In this document: piece by piece, positions 5,956-5,969 of the stretch
Layout of the letters: each line of letters begins with the position of its first letter
Position numbering within the stretch: position 1 is the first letter of the stretch
Assembly (NCBI GenBank): GCA_030631445.1
Contig: DAOVLD010000124.1
Coordinates: forward strand, 1 to 5,969
Origin: Bacteroidota bacterium
GTDB lineage: Bacteria; Bacteroidota; Bacteroidia; Bacteroidales; VadinHA17
DNA length: 5,969 nt
Reading direction: 5' to 3'
Made by a program: the position numbers and the translations under genes
The notes under the pieces: generated by a model
Database searches by the model: none
What the model was told of the DNA's origin: nothing
The model's input: only the letters and a program-made list of their open reading frames with translations

Positions 5956-5969
5956 GACTCCCATTGCGA

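Overview
The window looks like a chromosomal segment of an AT-rich Bacteroidota (Bacteroidetes) bacterium. Three things point that way. The lipoprotein at the left has a Cys-Asn-Lys-Asp-Asp-Asp start, like the surface-export signal of that phylum. The hipB promoter has an exact TAnnTTTG -7 box with no clear Shine-Dalgarno sequence. The sigma factor operon carries a Bacteroidota-style single-pass anti-sigma-like protein with no zinc motif. The genus cannot be told from the sequence; a Bacteroidales/Marinilabiliales-like organism is an inference.

Layout, left to right. (1) A minus-strand gene (109-951) encodes a surface lipoprotein with a DUF4382 domain and a carboxypeptidase-regulatory-like beta-sandwich, followed by a good rho-independent terminator (48-78). 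(2) A gene-poor stretch of about 0.85 kb (952-1822) holds a Crp/Fnr-like dyad, a doubtful 39-codon ORF, a small hairpin, and copy A of a dispersed GC-rich hairpin repeat. (3) A plus-strand hipBA-type toxin-antitoxin pair (1823-3421) has abutting genes and a promoter covered by TGTRTAA half-sites, which suggests autoregulation. (4) Repeat copy B lies 12 bases after hipA, in the same orientation as copy A. (5) A tight three-gene plus-strand operon (3581-5854) encodes an ECF sigma factor, a single-pass membrane protein in the anti-sigma position, and a periplasmic lipoprotein that also has a C-terminal membrane helix. (6) Repeat copy C lies 18 bases after that operon.

How the parts relate. The hipBA pair should be self-contained: HipB binds and restrains the HipA kinase and represses the operon. 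The sigma operon reads as a transmembrane signalling unit, with a cytoplasmic sigma factor, a membrane-spanning restraint and an envelope component. The repeat family links the three regions. It is always intergenic, two of its copies sit just after stop codons, and two copies in direct orientation (67 of 77 bases identical) bracket the hipBA pair. The most interesting points are the repeat-bracketed toxin-antitoxin unit, the compact hairpin repeat family itself, and the unrecognised doubly anchored third protein of the sigma operon.
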